This document shows, one piece after another, positions 45,207 through 56,105 of a stretch of 64,000 bases of DNA. Position numbers and translations under genes: made by a program. Every line of letters begins with the position of its first letter. Position 1 is the first letter of the stretch. The notes under the pieces were generated by a model. That model was given only the letters and a program-made list of their open reading frames with translations. It did not search any database and had not been told where the DNA came from. The DNA comes from Ampelomyces quisqualis (taxonomy: Eukaryota > Ascomycota > Dothideomycetes > Pleosporales > Phaeosphaeriaceae), in the NCBI GenBank assembly GCA_018398575.1, contig JAGTXZ010000011.1:2232001-2296000 (forward strand). Direction: 5' to 3'.

Positions 45207-48200
45207 TCAAGCTCCGGTTGTCTTTTGGTTGTCATATGTGCTCGACTGCTCGCCTTGCCCGTGGCCTGCAAATGGGCCAACGGTGAACTCAGGCGTTGTC
45301 TCCATATTCTGGCTAGGCGGGCCGCGATACTGGCTTGGATCTGGCGCAAGAATGGGGTCGGTTGACTTGGTGTCAGGGTGAACTTCGATGCCTTCCTGCC
45401 CTTCCAGATCCTCCTTTCTTGAGTTGCGACTGAAACGAATAGAATCGTTATCACCACCATTGCGGTCGATCGGAGACCATCCGGCAATGCTACCGGCTAC
45501 AATACCAGCCATAACAGTGGCGGGGCCGAAAGCGGAGTTTGAGCGGGACCTTCCACGGCGGCGACTGTTGGGTGTAGGTGGCGCGGGAGAACCGTCATGA
45601 TCGTTCTGAGGGCCGTTGTTCGGGGTGCCTGGAAGCGACTGGCTGGATCGAGATTTGGTGAAGGCTTCCTTTGGATGTTGCATTTTGAACTTGAGGTTGC
45701 TGAGACGCCCACCACGAACCCTCTTGATGAAAGCAAGTTCGTCGCGAATCTCAAGCAGGCCTTGGCTCCATTGGTAATCCTCGTCAGACACGACGACCTC
45801 TGGGGTGCGCTTGCGCTTGAAGAACTCGGGGATGCACCTGCGGACAAGTTCGTCGGGAATTAATCGGACGATCATACCGACGGGAAGTGAAAGGAAGCCC
45901 AATACTATGGAGTAACCCCACTGGGCTCCGTTGAGTCTGGTGACTTTGAATGCAACACCTCCAACGAAGATGATCATAGTCTGACCACCAATCATGATCA
46001 GCAGGATGATGATAAAGAACCAGTTGTGAGTGATGCCTTCGAAGACGTTGAAACGGTTGTCGAGGCGGCGATTGTTCAGAGCGTTGAAGATCTGCATCCA
46101 GACGAATACGTTGAAGACAAGAGCGGGGAGCTGCTCGCGTTCGCGATCGCTGTGGTACGAAAGAATGGACTCGCCAGCGAAGTAAAGAATGAAAGTCACC
46201 ACCAATTGGTAAATGGCCTGTCCAATGATCATCTTCCACATGCGCAGAGTGATCAGAGGAGCTGACTTTGGATCTGGCTTGCGGTCAAGAAGTGATCGTG
46301 TAGGCGGGTCGGTAGCCAGGGCAAGCGCGGCGAAGGTGTCCATGATGAGGTTGACCCAGAGAAGCTGGACAGCGGTGAGCACAGAGGTCTGGTCATCGCT
46401 GGAGACGGCAGAAACGAAGGTGAGAATAACGGCAGTGATGTTGACGGTGATCTGGAACTGCAGGAACTTCTTGACGGCATCGTTCACGGCACGTCCCCAG
46501 AGAAGAGCCTTGACAATCGAGGCGAAGTTGTCATCCATGAGAATGATAGCAGAAGCCTCTTTTGCGACCTCGGTACCGGCGATGCCCATTGAGAAACCAA
46601 CATCGGCAGTCTTGAGCGCCGGAGCATCGTTTGTACCATCACCAGTGACGGCAACTGTCTCGCCAAGCTCCTTGAGGCGCTTGACGAGTCGGCGCTTATC
46701 CTCAGGGCTTGAACGGGCGAGAACACATAGCTTGGGAATAACGGCATCCATGTCTCGCTTTGACAGTTTGCGGAAAGTAGGACCCTCCATAACAACGCCT
46801 CCAGGAACCAGGATACCACAGTCTTCCGCGATAGCCTTTGCTGTAAGGACATTGTCACCAGTGACCATGCGGACGTATACACCCGCGTGCTGGCAGTCCT
46901 TAACAGCTTCGCGAACGCTGGGTCGTAAAGGGTCCTGAATACCAACAACAGCAAGGAAGCTCATCTTGTTGAAGATGTCTTCAAAAACGGCCAAGCTAGG
47001 ATCGTCCTCATTCTTGCGCGAGTCCCTAGGTGGCCAGCTTTCAAAATCGCGGTAAACAAGGCCGATGGTGCGTAGAGAGCGCGATGCATAAGCGGTAATC
47101 ACGTGCTCCAGTGTTTCACGGTTGTCGTCAGTCATGGGAGCGTCAATGAGTTCCTTTGCTGCGTCTGTGACAATTTTGTCGCACTTGCCGAGAAGAATTT
47201 CGGAAGCACCTTTGACGTACAGTCGGTAACGGCCGTCATTTAGCTTTGCAACTATCCCGGAGCACTTGATGGCCGAATCGAAGGGTACTACCTGGATGAT
47301 GTTGGCGTTGGAACGTTCCTGGGCGACATTGCCCATGCCCATGTGGTCACGAGCGAAGCTGAGAAGAGCTGTCTCGGTTTTCGAGCCAATGAAGGGATCG
47401 GGGCCTCCCTCTTCGCCTTCGAATGCTGTGGTATTCTGGATGATGGACTGTTCGAGAAGATCCTTTACATCTTTGTTGATCGTGTTGACAAACTCAGATG
47501 CTGAAACGTCGTTGGGGCTGTCTACCGGTGATTCGACTGATTTTCCCTTGGTGCCATCGTCCATTGGTGATTCCGAGGTTCCAGAGGCCTTGAGCTTATG
47601 GTCGCCAAAGCGTAGAGCGGTGCCTAAAGATCCAGCAACAACTGTCATCTTGTTTTGCGTAAGTGTACCAGTCTTGTCGGAACAAATGGTGGTTGCATTC
47701 CCCATAGTTTCACAAGATCGCAGCAAACGGACCAAGTTGTTGTCCTTCAACATACGGGTGGTGGCAAATGCGAGAGCAAGAGTGACAGCCAGAGGAAGAC
47801 CTTCGGGCACAGCGACAACGACGACAGTGATGGCGACGATCAAAATGTTGAGGAAGTTTTGTCCTTTCTCAGCCGGAGTCGCATTGCTGCTCTTCAGACG
47901 AACGAGGAATTCGATGAACAGAACAACGAATAGAAGTAGGGCAGCAGCTCCACCAAGCTTAGCGATGTAAGTCGCCAGAACGTTGAGCTTGGACTGAAGC
48001 GGCGTGACCTCGCTGTCTTCGCGCAGAGACATCATAGTCTTTCCGTAGCTTGAGTGGACACCGGTGGCTGTAACGATGAATGTGCCGACACCCTCTGAGA
48101 CCTTTGCACCTGACAAGATGAACGGATCGATCTTCTTGAGGTTGTCATGCCTTTCTATTGCGCGGAAGGCCTCGTCTCCGGCGGTCTTCTTTAGCAAATC

Positions 48201-49439
48201 GGATTCACCAGTAGCGGACGACTCGTCGCACTTGATTCCATGGCCTGAGATGAGGATACCGTCCACCGGAATCATGTCACCAGCTTCCAGATTGACCACG
48301 TCTCCAACGAAGATATCGTAAACGGAAATCTCGCGGAGCTGGCCGGATCGGATCACCTTGATGGTTCGATCGTCCTTCTTACGGTTGAGCTTGACGAATT
48401 GACGCTCCTTCTGCCAGTCATTTGCGGCACCCACTACAACAACAATGGCAATGGCAACGATAATGGCTACACCCTCAATCCATTCGACCTTGGGCTCACC
48501 AGGTTTGTGCTCGACACCAAAAGTCTGGTACAATCCAAGGGCAAGCGAAATAACAGCAGCGGCTGTCAAAAGAAGCAGGACCTTGTCGTTGTATGCTATC
48601 CATGCTAGCTGGAAGATGTTCTTTGGTTTGCGAACAGGTAGTCGGTTGTCGCTAAACACACGCTTGCGATCGGCAAACGCGTCTGAGCCCGCCTCGCGCG
48701 CAGAATTGGTGTGTGCAACACCTTGCTCCGGAGATGACTTTGGAGACTGCTTGTTCATTGCTGTAGTAGCTTGCTCGAATGTGACTGCACCATCGAGATT
48801 TTGCTCATCCAGGCTGAGACCAGCTTTTCTGTCAGTGCGGAGACCCTTTTCTATGCCCTCGAGACCACCTAGCGCGTAGAAGGCTCCTAGGCTTTTTGGG
48901 TTGTAGAGCTTGCCGAGCTGGCCAGGGGAAAAGGCAAATTTGTTGTTTTCCACCTCGAACTCATGCTCGGTGCCCGGGTCTGGCTTCAGTGCGTCCTTTG
49001 CGTCCAACACCTCGGTGGGTCCCATCTCTCCGCGAGGAATGTCGCCCTGGTGAGACATGACATAGGTGGCGCTAGAGTCGCCGTTCTCCGTGGCCGAGTC
49101 CATCGAGTTCCCACGCGACCGTGCGCCAGGCACTGCTAGGAAGTTTGTTCCGTTCCAGGCTTGTGCGGGCGACGACACGTTGTGCGGCGACGTCGGTCTG
49201 CTGGCACTGCTTTCGAATGAGGTCGCGCTGCGCAGTTCCTGTTCAGACTGGCGCGCCTGTGTGGGAGACGCGTTGTTGTCTGCATTGGACTGCTGGGATG
49301 GTCGGTTGTCCGGCAGCTGCCCAAGAGGAACCGAATCAGGCATGTTTGGGTTGGGGTTGACGGCGGACGTGTCAATGGTAATAGTAGGCGCGCGTTTTCG
49401 ACCCTCGGAAGGAGCGTCGGGCGCGTTGCCGTCAGCCAT
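45207..49439 (-). CDS. PMC1-type calcium-transporting P-type ATPase
   Basis: A single exon of 1410 aa. A Ser/Pro-rich N-terminus of about 260 residues precedes the P-type core. The core has actuator motif ESSATGES, phosphorylation site CSDKTGTLTQNKM (Asp near 586), KGASEILLGKCDKI in the nucleotide domain, the hinge TGDGTNDAPALKTADVGFSMG, and PEGLPLAVTLALAFA in transmembrane segment 4. About ten membrane spans are predicted. The P2B features without a long calmodulin-type C-terminus match fungal Pmc1, which loads calcium into the vacuole (plasma-membrane paralogues also exist in filamentous fungi). The C-terminal 180 residues are polar and low-complexity. Fungal PMC1 genes are usually induced by calcineurin/Crz1; no binding site is claimed here. 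Confidence 0.92.
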   Translation of the reverse strand: MADGNAPDAPSEGRKRAPTITIDTSAVNPNPNMPDSVPLGQLPDNRPSQQSNADNNASPTQARQSEQELRSATSFESSASRPTSPHNVSSPAQAWNGTNFLAVPGARSRGNSMDSATENGDSSATYVMSHQGDIPRGEMGPTEVLDAKDALKPDPGTEHEFEVENNKFAFSPGQLGKLYNPKSLGAFYALGGLEGIEKGLRTDRKAGLSLDEQNLDGAVTFEQATTAMNKQSPKSSPEQGVAHTNSAREAGSDAFADRKRVFSDNRLPVRKPKNIFQLAWIAYNDKVLLLLTAAAVISLALGLYQTFGVEHKPGEPKVEWIEGVAIIVAIAIVVVVGAANDWQKERQFVKLNRKKDDRTIKVIRSGQLREISVYDIFVGDVVNLEAGDMIPVDGILISGHGIKCDESSATGESDLLKKTAGDEAFRAIERHDNLKKIDPFILSGAKVSEGVGTFIVTATGVHSSYGKTMMSLREDSEVTPLQSKLNVLATYIAKLGGAAALLLFVVLFIEFLVRLKSSNATPAEKGQNFLNILIVAITVVVVAVPEGLPLAVTLALAFATTRMLKDNNLVRLLRSCETMGNATTICSDKTGTLTQNKMTVVAGSLGTALRFGDHKLKASGTSESPMDDGTKGKSVESPVDSPNDVSASEFVNTINKDVKDLLEQSIIQNTTAFEGEEGGPDPFIGSKTETALLSFARDHMGMGNVAQERSNANIIQVVPFDSAIKCSGIVAKLNDGRYRLYVKGASEILLGKCDKIVTDAAKELIDAPMTDDNRETLEHVITAYASRSLRTIGLVYRDFESWPPRDSRKNEDDPSLAVFEDIFNKMSFLAVVGIQDPLRPSVREAVKDCQHAGVYVRMVTGDNVLTAKAIAEDCGILVPGGVVMEGPTFRKLSKRDMDAVIPKLCVLARSSPEDKRRLVKRLKELGETVAVTGDGTNDAPALKTADVGFSMGIAGTEVAKEASAIILMDDNFASIVKALLWGRAVNDAVKKFLQFQITVNITAVILTFVSAVSSDDQTSVLTAVQLLWVNLIMDTFAALALATDPPTRSLLDRKPDPKSAPLITLRMWKMIIGQAIYQLVVTFILYFAGESILSYHSDREREQLPALVFNVFVWMQIFNALNNRRLDNRFNVFEGITHNWFFIIILLIMIGGQTMIIFVGGVAFKVTRLNGAQWGYSIVLGFLSLPVGMIVRLIPDELVRRCIPEFFKRKRTPEVVVSDEDYQWSQGLLEIRDELAFIKRVRGGRLSNLKFKMQHPKEAFTKSRSSQSLPGTPNNGPQNDHDGSPAPPTPNSRRRGRSRSNSAFGPATVMAGIVAGSIAGWSPIDRNGGDNDSIRFSRNSRKEDLEGQEGIEVHPDTKSTDPILAPDPSQYRGPPSQNMETTPEFTVGPFAGHGQGEQSSTYDNQKTTGA

Positions 49440-52361
49440 ATGGGTCGTGGTAGCCGGGCAGGCGTCGGGGGCTGTTACTGGCCAGGCAGAGAGAGCGCCG
49501 AGGCAGAGTCCTCAGGCAAGCGACGGATACGAAGGAATAGTGTGGTGAGATACTTCCGGTGAGCTACGGGTGCGGGATGCGGATCAAGCACGGGGTTAAA
49601 AGCCGGGGGCGGGAGGCGAGAAGGCGGTGCTCCAGGGTAGGACAGGTGGTTGCGTCGTCGACAAGGGAGCGGAAGTTGGAAGGAGCCAAACCGAGGAACC
49701 CCAAACTTGTCCAAGGTGCTAGGGCTGGACGAACCACAGTCAGTCTACGTATTCACACGTCGTCTGCGGCGCGTAAACAGTCAGTGACGGACGTGGCGAC
49801 GGCCCGCCACGCTGGACGGGGCGCGTTTGCCCTTCGCCGGCGAGCGCGAGAGACTCACTCACCATGGAGCATGCGGCTGCGTGGGCGGAGGCAAACAGCT
49901 GGCCGACGCTGGACAATGGACGGTGGCGGGGCGGCGTCTAGGACGGCCGAGGAGTGGTTGCGGGGAGGCTGTGTGCAGGCGCAGCAGAGCTCACGCGGCT
50001 ATCACTACCTCTATGATGCGCCAGAGAAGACAAATGCTCGGAGGCGTCGAGGCCGCAGTCAACAAAAGAAGCCAGAGCAGCCGGGGCAGCAGGCAGGCTT
50101 TCAGAGAGGCCGGGCCCGTCTCTGCATCGGCTTTGTTGTTGTAGTGAGTCGTGACAAGCCATGCCAAGGGGGCTGTGCAAAGCCGCTTCTGGCGCTAGCT
50201 GCCCTGAGCCTGCACCCGACCCACAGCCAAAAGGCCTCTGTGACAGCGAAGCCCGGCAAGCTACGTGGGCAGCTGCATCTGATGCGAGCGGCCAACGAGC
50301 AGGTCGCTGCCATGTGTTGTTGTGTTGTCCCGTTCCAGCTTCCCAGGAGACAACCGTGTCAGTGACAAGGAGACAGACGCCCCAGACTGCCAACTTGGAA
50401 CCTGGGAACCCCCTTTCTTTCCGCCAGCCAAGCCGTGTCCTCGCAGCCAGCACCCCCTTGGTATTTATTTTCAACGGGTCCACCCTCGCGCCGTGCAGTG
50501 CAACACTTGTGCTCTATATCGAGATGCAGTCCTACATGAGCTGACGTGCAGAACGTCTACGGCGTTTACTAAGCGCCCCGCTTTGAGAGTCTAGCCAATT
50601 GCAAGTCGCGTACAGCCTTGGCGAGTACTCCGTGCTCACCATCAGATATGTCAACGCGCCCTGTGGCCCTCTGCAAACATAGCAAACGTCTATTATACAA
50701 GCTAGTCTGAAGCGACTGTACCTGCATATACGGCCCCCAGCTTCAAAGATCGTCTCGCCTGGTCCAGGAACAGGCCGCAATTACTCTGTGCCGTACCCAC
50801 ATCTGCTATATCCAACCGCCCGCGAACAGATTTTTTTTCACCAATATCACAGCACCACAGCAGCTCAGGATACTCCTTCCCGCGCTCGATATTTTGCAAA
50901 CGCCTACTCCGTACACTGGGAGCAACACGTCTGAGCTCTCGCGCAATGGATGGGCTGCAGTGTTGCAGATAGAGACAAGAATACGCAGGCTGTTGATCCA
51001 GTTGAGCACCGTATTCGCTAAGTTGCCTGTTTTTTTCTTGCTCGCAGCTTGATGCCCATGCACTCTTGCACCGCCTAGCAATACGTGGACGATGCATGAT
51101 GTATTCTATTTGGCATACTCAGCTTTGAAACTCGGTTTCTGGAGCTGGTGACCTGTTGGGAACGTATTTTGACGTATCAAGATATTGTGTGGTGGTGGTG
51201 GTGGCAACCCGCATGAGGCTGGAAATACAGGCTAATACGGCGCGACTACGTTTATGCAATGTCACCGCGCGTCCACCTACCACCAAGCGTCAAGGTACAC
51301 TACGACAAGCCTGACAAGCCTTGCCACTGCCAGCTCACGAATTCCTTGGCCTGATGCAATTACTTGCGGACGCTATGTATTCGTGGGGTTCTCTCGACCA
51401 CGCTCCGAAGTCCGGCAAACAACGCCGCCATCGCTGCACACAGCCTCCTTTTGCCCACAATCAATCTACCAAAATCACTTCATTCGGGTTCCACAGTTGA
51501 CTGCCGAGGTCAACAGAATGAATTTCGTACCTTGGCCGCCACCACCATTACCCTTTGCCCCTGACTAAGCCGGTCTCAACCGCTCTCTTGGCGAGAAGGC
51601 TGTGTCGTCCACAGACCTGAGTACTCCACCAAAGAAGGAAAATACCCCATGGAACATTTCCAGCCAATATCTTCAAACTACCAATAATGCCACCGGAACA
51701 TGAGCACTGGACTAGCGGCGGGGGGAGGGGAGGCTCAAAAACACCAGGACCTCGACACTCGCCATACCGATCCACATTCGTGATTAGGCATGCTGCTAAC
51801 AATCACCTCCCATTCCCCAGACAATCTAGATCTTCCTCCCCACCCCATATTCAAATCTACAATCGCGGGCGGCGTCACGGCTTTTTCGCGAATGGAGTGG
51901 TCGACCTGCTTTGCCGACACGATGGTGCACGAGATGGAGCGCAAGCTTTGGTGTCACACCACGGCGAATGAAGGGGTCATTGAGGCTGTGCTGGGGAACG
52001 TCTTGATTCGTGAGGGAAAAACGGATCAGCCGGACAGCCAGAGGGATCGTGTGCAGTGCATGTGTCAAGGATTTTCCTCGCGCGAGTTCTGTCCACTTGT
52101 GAGCTTGGCGCGGGTTCAGATAGGACTCTACGCCTCGTTACAGGTATGGTACATGCAAAGAAGGTAATATGTTTTTATTCCCCGTGTTTTTGATGGAAAA
52201 TGTTCCTCGTGGTGGGATACATGCTCAACACGCGCTTTTACACCGACATGACCTTCCCCCCCCCACCCCATCTCTTCATCCAGTCCCACTACTACCATGC
52301 TAAACAAATTTCCCCCCGTAACCATGACTTCACAGCCCACCACCCCGCTCGTATCCTAAAC
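49440..52361. other. 2.9-kb region without a supported gene
   Basis: The right flank of the calcium ATPase, up to the MFS transporter's stop codon. The first 500 bases are GC- and purine-rich (ATPase promoter and leader). TACTCCGTAC lies at 50905-50914 and a related GAGTACTCCG at 50623-50632. A (GTG)n run lies near 51191-51207 and a C-run near 52258. Frames up to 268 codons exist but have Arg/Gly/Ser-rich composition, non-ATG starts or no domain. A lineage-specific small gene cannot be excluded. Confidence 0.45.
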
Positions 52362-54637
52362 TCACGTCCGACCCACCTCGCCCTCTTCCGTCTCCACATG
52401 TCTCTCCTTCTTCTTCAAGTGCGGCAACTCCACCGCGAACACCAGTAAATTCACCACAAAAAACGCGACAATGGCCGAAATGAAGACGAAGCGCAGACTG
52501 CGGCTGTACGCGTCGATTACTGAGCGTCGTTAGTTTCTGGGGCTGTGTGTGCCAAGAATCGCCATCATGGTGTAGTGTAAGCTACATCCGTACATACCCT
52601 GACTCTGGTGCTTAGCGTCGAGATGGACGATGCTGTGGACGGATTTGCGGACGCGTTGGATGATCTGGTAGTGTGGTTAGCGCGGGGGATGCAGAGTGGA
52701 CGGCGGAATCGAGGGTGCTGGTGCTGGTGAAAGGGGCAGATGGGAGTGATTGGTAGCATGCATGTCGGAATTAGTCGCACTGAAAATCTGGGGAAGAGAT
52801 TGAGGCTGTGTGGAAGGCTGGATTGGAAATGAATGCAAAGTTGTGTGGTACGCACCTCGTGTTTCTTGTGGCCGGTCACAAGCTGCTGGAGATATGCGGT
52901 CAAGGCGTTTTGGAGAATCAGACTACTGAAGCTGACGCCCATGACGATGCCTAAACTGCGCCATAGTATGAGTGTACTAGTCATGACGGCCTGGTCTTCT
53001 TGTGTACTTGTTGCCAGCACAGCTAGACTGGTTGCTGGGAAGCTCAAGCCTTGTCCGATGCTTGAGGGGACGAGAAAAAGAGTGGCGACCCAAGTTGGTA
53101 TGTTATCCCACATGGTCGATAGACAAGTTGCGCCGATGAGCATACTCAGCGAGCCGACTACGATGAGCCACTTCATGCGGCCGGTTGCCGTCATAATGAA
53201 GCCCGCTGACACGCCACAGATAGTCAGTGCGACTGATGGCCCTGCAAGACGAAAGCCAGAGACTGATGCTGTCTCGAGCTTGACAGCTTGGAAGTAAAGA
53301 GGTGCGTTGAAGAGGATGGTGTTCATGCCCATCTGTGCGAAGAAGTTGTTGAAAACTAGGTTGCCGCGAGGCTGACTGAAGAGCATAGGCAGTGGCATGA
53401 CCGCTCTCTGGGCACGAGATTCGACCCGAATAAGGATCACGCCCGCGATGAGCGCAATCACAAGTGACATGATGACAAGTGGATGCTCCCATGGAAAGAT
53501 ATTGCCGCCAAGATTGAGGCCTAGGATGAGGAAGGCAACAGAGCCAGTCAGAAGAATGGACCCAGCGATGTCAAAGCCCTTCATCGCATCTCTGATTCCC
53601 AGTCCCGAACGTTTTGCGAGGTCTGGACCCAAATCACTTGGTGTAGTGAAAAATGCGTTGATCAAGAGTACGACGAGGGCTGGCACTTGAATCGCAAAAG
53701 TCATCCGCCAGCCCAACTTGTCGCAGAGAAAGCCACCAAACGCAGCACCACATGCAGATCCTCCACCATAGAACAAATTAATGTACGCTTGGTATGTGCC
53801 TCGCACCTCGATACTCACAAGATCGTTGGTCATGACGTTGCCCATAGACAACAGTCCTGCAGCACCGATACCACAGAAAGCTCTCGCAGCGATAAAGCTA
53901 CCAATACTGTTGGCTGCAGCACACCAACCGGTCGTAATAGCGAGGAGAACAAGCCCAGCAAGGTACAGCGGCCGTCGACCAACTGTGTCAGAGAGCCGTC
54001 CCATGAGTGGTTGGAGTGATGTCGACGTCAACAGAAAGGCTGTTGACAACCACGATGCCGAGTTTGAGGCGTTGAAGTAGGATGTTATAACCGGATGACT
54101 TGATGCCATGAGTGTTGAGTCGAACATAGCAATCTGTACCAGACCATCAACATGAGTAAGACATGGCTGGACAGAGTCGAGGTATAGACTCACGAAGTAG
54201 CCCATCAGTATTCCGCCAAACACAAATCTGAACTTCCATTTCGACACGCCCTCAATCAACCCGTTCTCTTGAAACTTGACCAAGCGTTCGGGGTCCGCAC
54301 TTGCTCCCTCATCTTCGGGCACAACCAATTGCCCATGCGAATAGCTCCTACTTCTACTCTTTCTCAATTCCGGGAATATCGGTGCACCACATTCACCCTG
54401 CTGTGCTACCTCTGCAGCTAGAACATCCGCATCCTCGATTGGTGAAGCATCTTCATTGCGCTCGGTTATACGTCGCAGAAGCGGAGTTCTCTCGGAAAGA
54501 CGCCGCGACCTCCCCCGACTGCTCGACCTCGAACGCGATCGCGGCTCTGAAGGCATGCGCGTCCTCTCACTGTCTCCGGTGAGAATACTCCACCAGGACA
54601 CTGGAGGTCCAGAGGAGGAAAACGATGGAGAAGTCAT
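52362..54637 (-). CDS. major facilitator superfamily transporter, 14-span DHA2/vacuolar basic-amino-acid type
   Basis: Exons 54637-54194, 54133-52856, 52664-52598 and 52519-52362 give about 648 aa; introns are 60, 191 and 78 nt. A roughly 140-residue basic/Ser N-terminus contains ERTPLLRR, close to the di-leucine-type motifs of vacuolar proteins. The first span is split by the 60-nt intron; removal gives ILMGYFIAMFDSTLMASSHP. The MFS signature GRLSDTVGRRPLY follows, and many hydrophobic spans end at AIVAFFVVNLLVFAVELP with a charged tail. The closest characterised group appears to be fission yeast Fnx1/Fnx2 and yeast Vba vacuolar amino-acid transporters, but drug exporters of the same family are an alternative. 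The upstream open frame begins at a TTG; the ATG at 54637 is the first usable start. Confidence 0.85.
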
Positions 54638-54759
54638 GCTGCGTTTGACGTCAGCCTGAGGGACTGGCGCAGGTGTAGAGCTGACGAAGAGTTGGTTAGG
54701 CTGGATGCGGTTAGGCAAGCCTGATCACCGCTAACTGCGAGGCAGGTGTCTTGTGTTTA

Positions 54760-55095
54760 AAAATAAGCCGGATTTAAGCTCGGGCCCTACAGCACGCAAT
54801 TTGAGGTGCAAGCTTCTCTATCTTCTGAACTACTATAACACTTATTTAAAAGGGTTCTAGATACAGAGTAGAATTTTGTAGACTTGCCTCTACTTACATA
54901 TACTAGCTTGTAGAGTTAACTACTTTTGAGTTGGCTTGGCGCAGTAGGGACGAGGTGCGTCCCGAGTTAGTAGCTACGGAGTACAGAGTGTACTAAAAAG
55001 ACTTAATTATGTTACAAATACGTTTAAAGCATGTTCTAGTGGATTAACTACAGCGCTAGGATATCTAAAATTGAAAATTTTCTCTGTAGCGCAGC
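54760..55095. repeat. TA-rich block, likely RIP-degraded repeat remnant
   Basis: About 335 bases with clearly more A+T and many more TpA steps (CTAC, TTAA, TAGA, CTAG) than the flanking DNA. No open frame crosses it. It includes TACGGAGTAC at 54975-54984. This composition is expected of RIP-mutated repeat DNA, but no transposon ends or coding remnants can be recognised by eye. Confidence 0.5.
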
Positions 55096-55154
55096 TATGC
55101 TGCTTTGGGAAATCTCAAGTCGACCGAGGTACAACCATGCCACTACGCCCCCTG

Positions 55155-55230
55155 CTTTCATCAACAGCGTTCTATGTTGCCTTCATCAACAGCGTTCTAT
55201 GTTGCCTTCATCAACAGCGTCATTTGTTGC
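55155..55230. repeat. 25-bp tandem repeat, three copies
   Basis: Three head-to-tail copies of a 25-26-base unit (CTTCATCAACAGCG then TTCTATGTTGC). The first two are near-identical and the third diverged at CATTTGTTGC. The array ends 23 bases before the start codon of the amidotransferase-like gene, so it lies in that gene's core promoter or leader. Confidence 0.9.
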
Positions 55231-55253
55231 GTTGATCTTGACAGACACGCAAG

Positions 55254-56105
55254 ATGAAGACGCCATTACGGATAGCTATTCTCGAGTGCGATACGCTGCC
55301 AGAGGACATTGTTGAACAATACGGTCGATATGGTCGCATCTTCAGCACGTTGCTCGAAACAGCTGCCGATGGAATTGGCTTATCTCCGAAGAAAGACCTT
55401 GAATTGAACGCGTTCGACGTGGTCGGCAAGCAAGAGTATCCGAACCTGGACGATATAGATGCCGTTCTCATATCTGGCTCGAGTGCGTCGCCTATGCAGG
55501 CCCTTCAGGATCATCGGTTGACTAATGATAGAGCACAACTCTTTCGATAAGGATCCTTGGATTTTGAAGCTGGTCGAGTTTACAGAGAAGGTTCTGAAGC
55601 AAGATCGCATCCGCATCATTGGCGTCTGCTTTGGCCATCAAATTCTCGGACGAGCACTGGGCGCGAGAGTCGGCCGAAGCGATGATGGATGGGAGATTTC
55701 AGTGCTCCCTGTCCAGCTTAGTGCGAAGGGAAAGGAGATATTTCAGCAGGACACACTGGTGGGCAACTTTACAACACCGTCGACGCCGTTTTCTTCATGC
55801 TAAATCAATTCTAGGCCATCCATCAGATGCACAGAGATATTGTCTTCGAGTATCCAGACGATGTCGAGAAGCTCGGTGCATCACCTCGCTGTCTGGTCCA
55901 GGGCATGTACAAGAAGAACAGGCTCATCTCAGTTCAGGGGCATCCAGAGTTCAACGAACGTATCATGATTGAGCTCGTCAAGACGAGGAATAAGCAGGGT
56001 ATTTTCGAGGATGAGCAAGCAAGAGATGCCTTGGAAAGATCCGGCCGGCATCATGATGGGGTCAATATTGCGAAAGCTTTCTTGAGGTTTCTGCTGGAGA
56101 CGTGA
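55254..56105 (+). CDS. class I glutamine amidotransferase-like protein
   Basis: Exons 55254-55482, 55532-55758 and 55815-56105 give about 248 aa; introns are 49 and 56 nt (GTGCGT...GATAG and GTGGGC...TCTAG). The fold reads IAILECDTLPED at the first strand, VLISGS at the oxyanion loop, then the nucleophile elbow GVCFGHQILGRALG (Cys near 109) and the catalytic His in VQGHPEF (near 194). This is a stand-alone GATase1 domain with no synthetase partner domain. Similar fungal proteins (yeast YLR126C type) have no firm substrate; glutamine hydrolysis or gamma-glutamyl peptide cleavage is possible. A neighbouring synthetase is not present. A three-copy 25-bp repeat sits just before the start codon. 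Confidence 0.88.

Noticed and set aside
49559..50365. 268-codon plus-strand reading frame
   Set aside because: It begins at GTG, lies in GC-rich promoter DNA of the calcium ATPase, has Arg/Gly/Ser-rich composition and shows no recognisable domain.
51790..52167. 125-codon plus-strand frame with several Cys and Met
   Set aside because: No domain or splice-linked continuation recognised and the proposed start context is unremarkable.
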